A stretch of 64,000 bases of DNA from Sporosarcina sp. BI001-red (GTDB taxonomy: Bacteria > Bacillota > Bacilli > Bacillales_A > Planococcaceae): NCBI RefSeq assembly GCF_003384035.1, contig NZ_QQAK01000011.1, forward strand, positions 372,001 to 436,000. The letters run 5' to 3'. Numbering within the stretch: the first letter of the stretch is position 1; every line of letters begins with the position of its first letter. The position numbers and the translations under genes were made by a program. The notes below the pieces were generated by a model. The model was given only the letters and a program-made list of their open reading frames with translations. It was not told the origin of the DNA and ran no database searches. This document shows, in pieces, positions 62,551-64,000 of this stretch.

Positions 62551-63871
62551 GAAGGCCGCCTCCCTTCCGATTTAACTCTTCATGAAACACTTCCCAATTT
62601 CCTTTGATGTAATAGAACCAATGGGGTTCAAATTTCAAGACACCAACATCCGTATCATGAATAAGTAAATAACCCGGCTTTATTTCTTCTATTGCAGTGA
62701 AATCGAGATCTTCTGATGCTTCCAGCTGACGTGCAACTTCCGTTGCTGGAGGGAGTGTTACTTCATAACTTCTGATAGGCGAGTTTAGTGTAATATATGG
62801 ACGTATATAACGGGCTACTCGATTGTCTCCGAGTATTTCCGTAATTTCTGCACCGTTCGGCACGTCACTATAGACTGGAAGACCATTGTCATGGAGCTGA
62901 AACCTAATGACACCAGAAACTGGGTTCATGTAGGAGTAGCGGTAATCATCAGTCCAACCGCTGTGATCATTAACAAAATCAATAGTCGTTGTCATCAGTT
63001 CAGACGGAATCGCTATTTCCTTACTTTCAGGAGGGTACGCGAAGTTCAGGACTTTCGTTTTCGTGTTTACATTCATTAACGCATGATCGTCCCCATACTC
63101 TTCTGTATTGGTCCCGACTAAATTTCTTCGGACAACAATTGGATCATTAAACAACGCGTCTTTAAACAAGGAAGGGTTTATCTCCTCTTCAATGTATGTA
63201 GAGTGGATTGCAGTAATGGGTTCATTTGATATGGCTAACGTTTTGGTCTCATTCACTTTAACTTCCTTATATTGCGACAACCTTTTACCCTTATCAATAA
63301 TCGTCTTTTGGAAGCGCTGAGTATCTTCCATTTTAACTTTGGCTTTGTAATGCGTCATGCTGACGGTACTGACAAAGTGGACTTCAGGTAAACTGTCTTC
63401 AGGGTTCCAATTGACTATGAGTCGATTGAACAGAATTTCAGGAACGTTTTTGTCTTCGATTTCTAGCACATCCTCATAAACAGAAACCGGTACTTCACCT
63501 TCAAAATAGAGGACATACTGATTTCCTTTTGTGAGCAAGCTATGCAGTTCTTCTGGCGTTAGATTCTGATTCACTGCCGTAAGACCAAACACTTTCCAGC
63601 GCATCATTTCCTCAAGGACCGGTTTAATGACTAGAGAATCTGTCGTTCCAAATAACTCATCATCTGTAAATTTAAAAACCCACTTGTAAGGACGTACGAG
63701 TTCAGAAATCGGTTTCTTATGTTGTATGCCTGTAATCGATACATCTACGGACTGATTCTGATCAATTGGATCTAACTTTGTTGAATATGACCAAATTGAA
63801 AACGTGAACGTAATGCTGAGTAGGACGAGTAATAGCAGGATGACGGATTTGATTGTCTCAATATGTCTCAT
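62537..63871 (-). CDS. walH: WalK regulatory protein WalH (YycH)
   Basis: A 444-aa protein with one N-terminal helix (ESVKS-type start, [22 protein letters not shown]) and a large extracellular domain of the YycH family. ATG 63871 follows GGGGAG and overlaps the walK stop (ATGA). Confidence 0.93.
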   Translation of the reverse strand: MRHIETIKSVILLLLVLLSITFTFSIWSYSTKLDPIDQNQSVDVSITGIQHKKPISELVRPYKWVFKFTDDELFGTTDSLVIKPVLEEMMRWKVFGLTAVNQNLTPEELHSLLTKGNQYVLYFEGEVPVSVYEDVLEIEDKNVPEILFNRLIVNWNPEDSLPEVHFVSTVSMTHYKAKVKMEDTQRFQKTIIDKGKRLSQYKEVKVNETKTLAISNEPITAIHSTYIEEEINPSLFKDALFNDPIVVRRNLVGTNTEEYGDDHALMNVNTKTKVLNFAYPPESKEIAIPSELMTTTIDFVNDHSGWTDDYRYSYMNPVSGVIRFQLHDNGLPVYSDVPNGAEITEILGDNRVARYIRPYITLNSPIRSYEVTLPPATEVARQLEASEDLDFTAIEEIKPGYLLIHDTDVGVLKFEPHWFYYIKGNWEVFHEELNRKGGGLLGLE

Positions 63872-64000
63872 ACATCCCACTCCCCATCGTCATGTTGTTC
63901 ATAAGGTAATGTGAAGAAGATAGATGTCCCTTCTCCTTCTACACTATGCGCCCAAATCTTGCCGCCATGTGCACTAATCATTTCTTTCGCAATTGCGAGC
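63868..64000 (-). CDS. walK: Sensor histidine kinase WalK, C-terminal fragment
   Basis: The last ~44 codons: [28 protein letters not shown] is the G2-box region of a HATPase domain, ending at TGA 63868-63870. The rest lies beyond the right edge. Identity rests on this end plus the following walH-walI-walJ genes. Confidence 0.9.
   Translation of the reverse strand, partial: LAIAKEMISAHGGKIWAHSVEGEGTSIFFTLPYEQHDDGEWDV

Noticed and set aside
1..64000. Transposons, prophage, tRNA or rRNA genes
   Set aside because: No transposase or integrase motifs, terminal repeats, tRNA cloverleaf or conserved rRNA sequence was seen.

Overview
The window is chromosomal DNA from a low-GC Gram-positive bacterium of the order Bacillales. 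The right end carries the conserved walK-walH-walI-walJ-htrA-(CxxH/CxxC protein)-rlmH block, which in Bacillus lies close to oriC. The rest includes an FMN-riboswitch riboflavin operon, a YtvA-type LOV-STAS photoreceptor, a malate:quinone oxidoreductase and a SwrC-like RND pump. Strong AGGAGG ribosome binding sites and many TTG/GTG starts fit this group. A Sporosarcina/Planococcaceae-type host is my inference, not proven by the sequence. If the wal block sits as in Bacillus, oriC lies beyond the right edge.

Layout. 1-6.7 kb: a cut-off unknown gene, an ABC-F ATPase with an attenuator-like leader, a rhodanese under a CsoR/CstR-like operator, a 51-aa membrane protein, a PadR/DUF1129 pair, an acetyltransferase, the LOV-STAS photoreceptor and a membrane protein. 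6.7-10.4 kb: FMN riboswitch and ribD-ribE-ribBA-ribH. 10.5-18 kb: acetyltransferases, a QueT-type transporter, an SDR, a Tad2-like (DUF2829) protein, an HxlR/nitroreductase pair with twin operators, a large NAD(P)-binding protein, the first GC-rich 21-bp repeat array, and a frameshifted ECF S component. 18-26.4 kb: a chemoreceptor, a two-gene ABC exporter, the second repeat array, an O6-methylguanine methyltransferase and mqo. 26.4-30.1 kb: a possible small RNA and the RND pump.

30.2-36.9 kb holds the most unusual locus: a peptide/nickel-type ABC importer made of one double ATPase, two permeases with long extra N-terminal regions, and a lipoprotein binding protein whose halves are in circularly permuted order. 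37-42.7 kb is a catabolic operon (HisD/HpsN-like dehydrogenase, GntP permease, hydroxyacyl-CoA dehydrogenase-type enzyme, SDR, and a deleted SDR remnant) beside a LacI regulator; a perfect 14-bp palindrome lies in its promoter. 42.9-56.5 kb carries stress and housekeeping genes: DUF4317, Ohr, an alpha/beta hydrolase, a NUDIX hydrolase, a TatD-like hydrolase, TetR/SDR, AraC, YhgE-type permease/PadR, Hsp31-like/MerR and metNIQ. 56.5-64 kb: a DUF1456 protein, a solitary TIR/deoxyribosyltransferase-like protein, rlmH, a seven-box DnaA cluster, htrA, the third repeat array and the wal genes.

Best leads: the permuted binding protein with its modified permeases, the family of 21-bp repeat arrays, the DnaA-box cluster, and several well-formed regulator operators. 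I saw no rRNA, tRNA, CRISPR array, transposase or prophage. All coordinates and motifs were read by eye; no searches were run.
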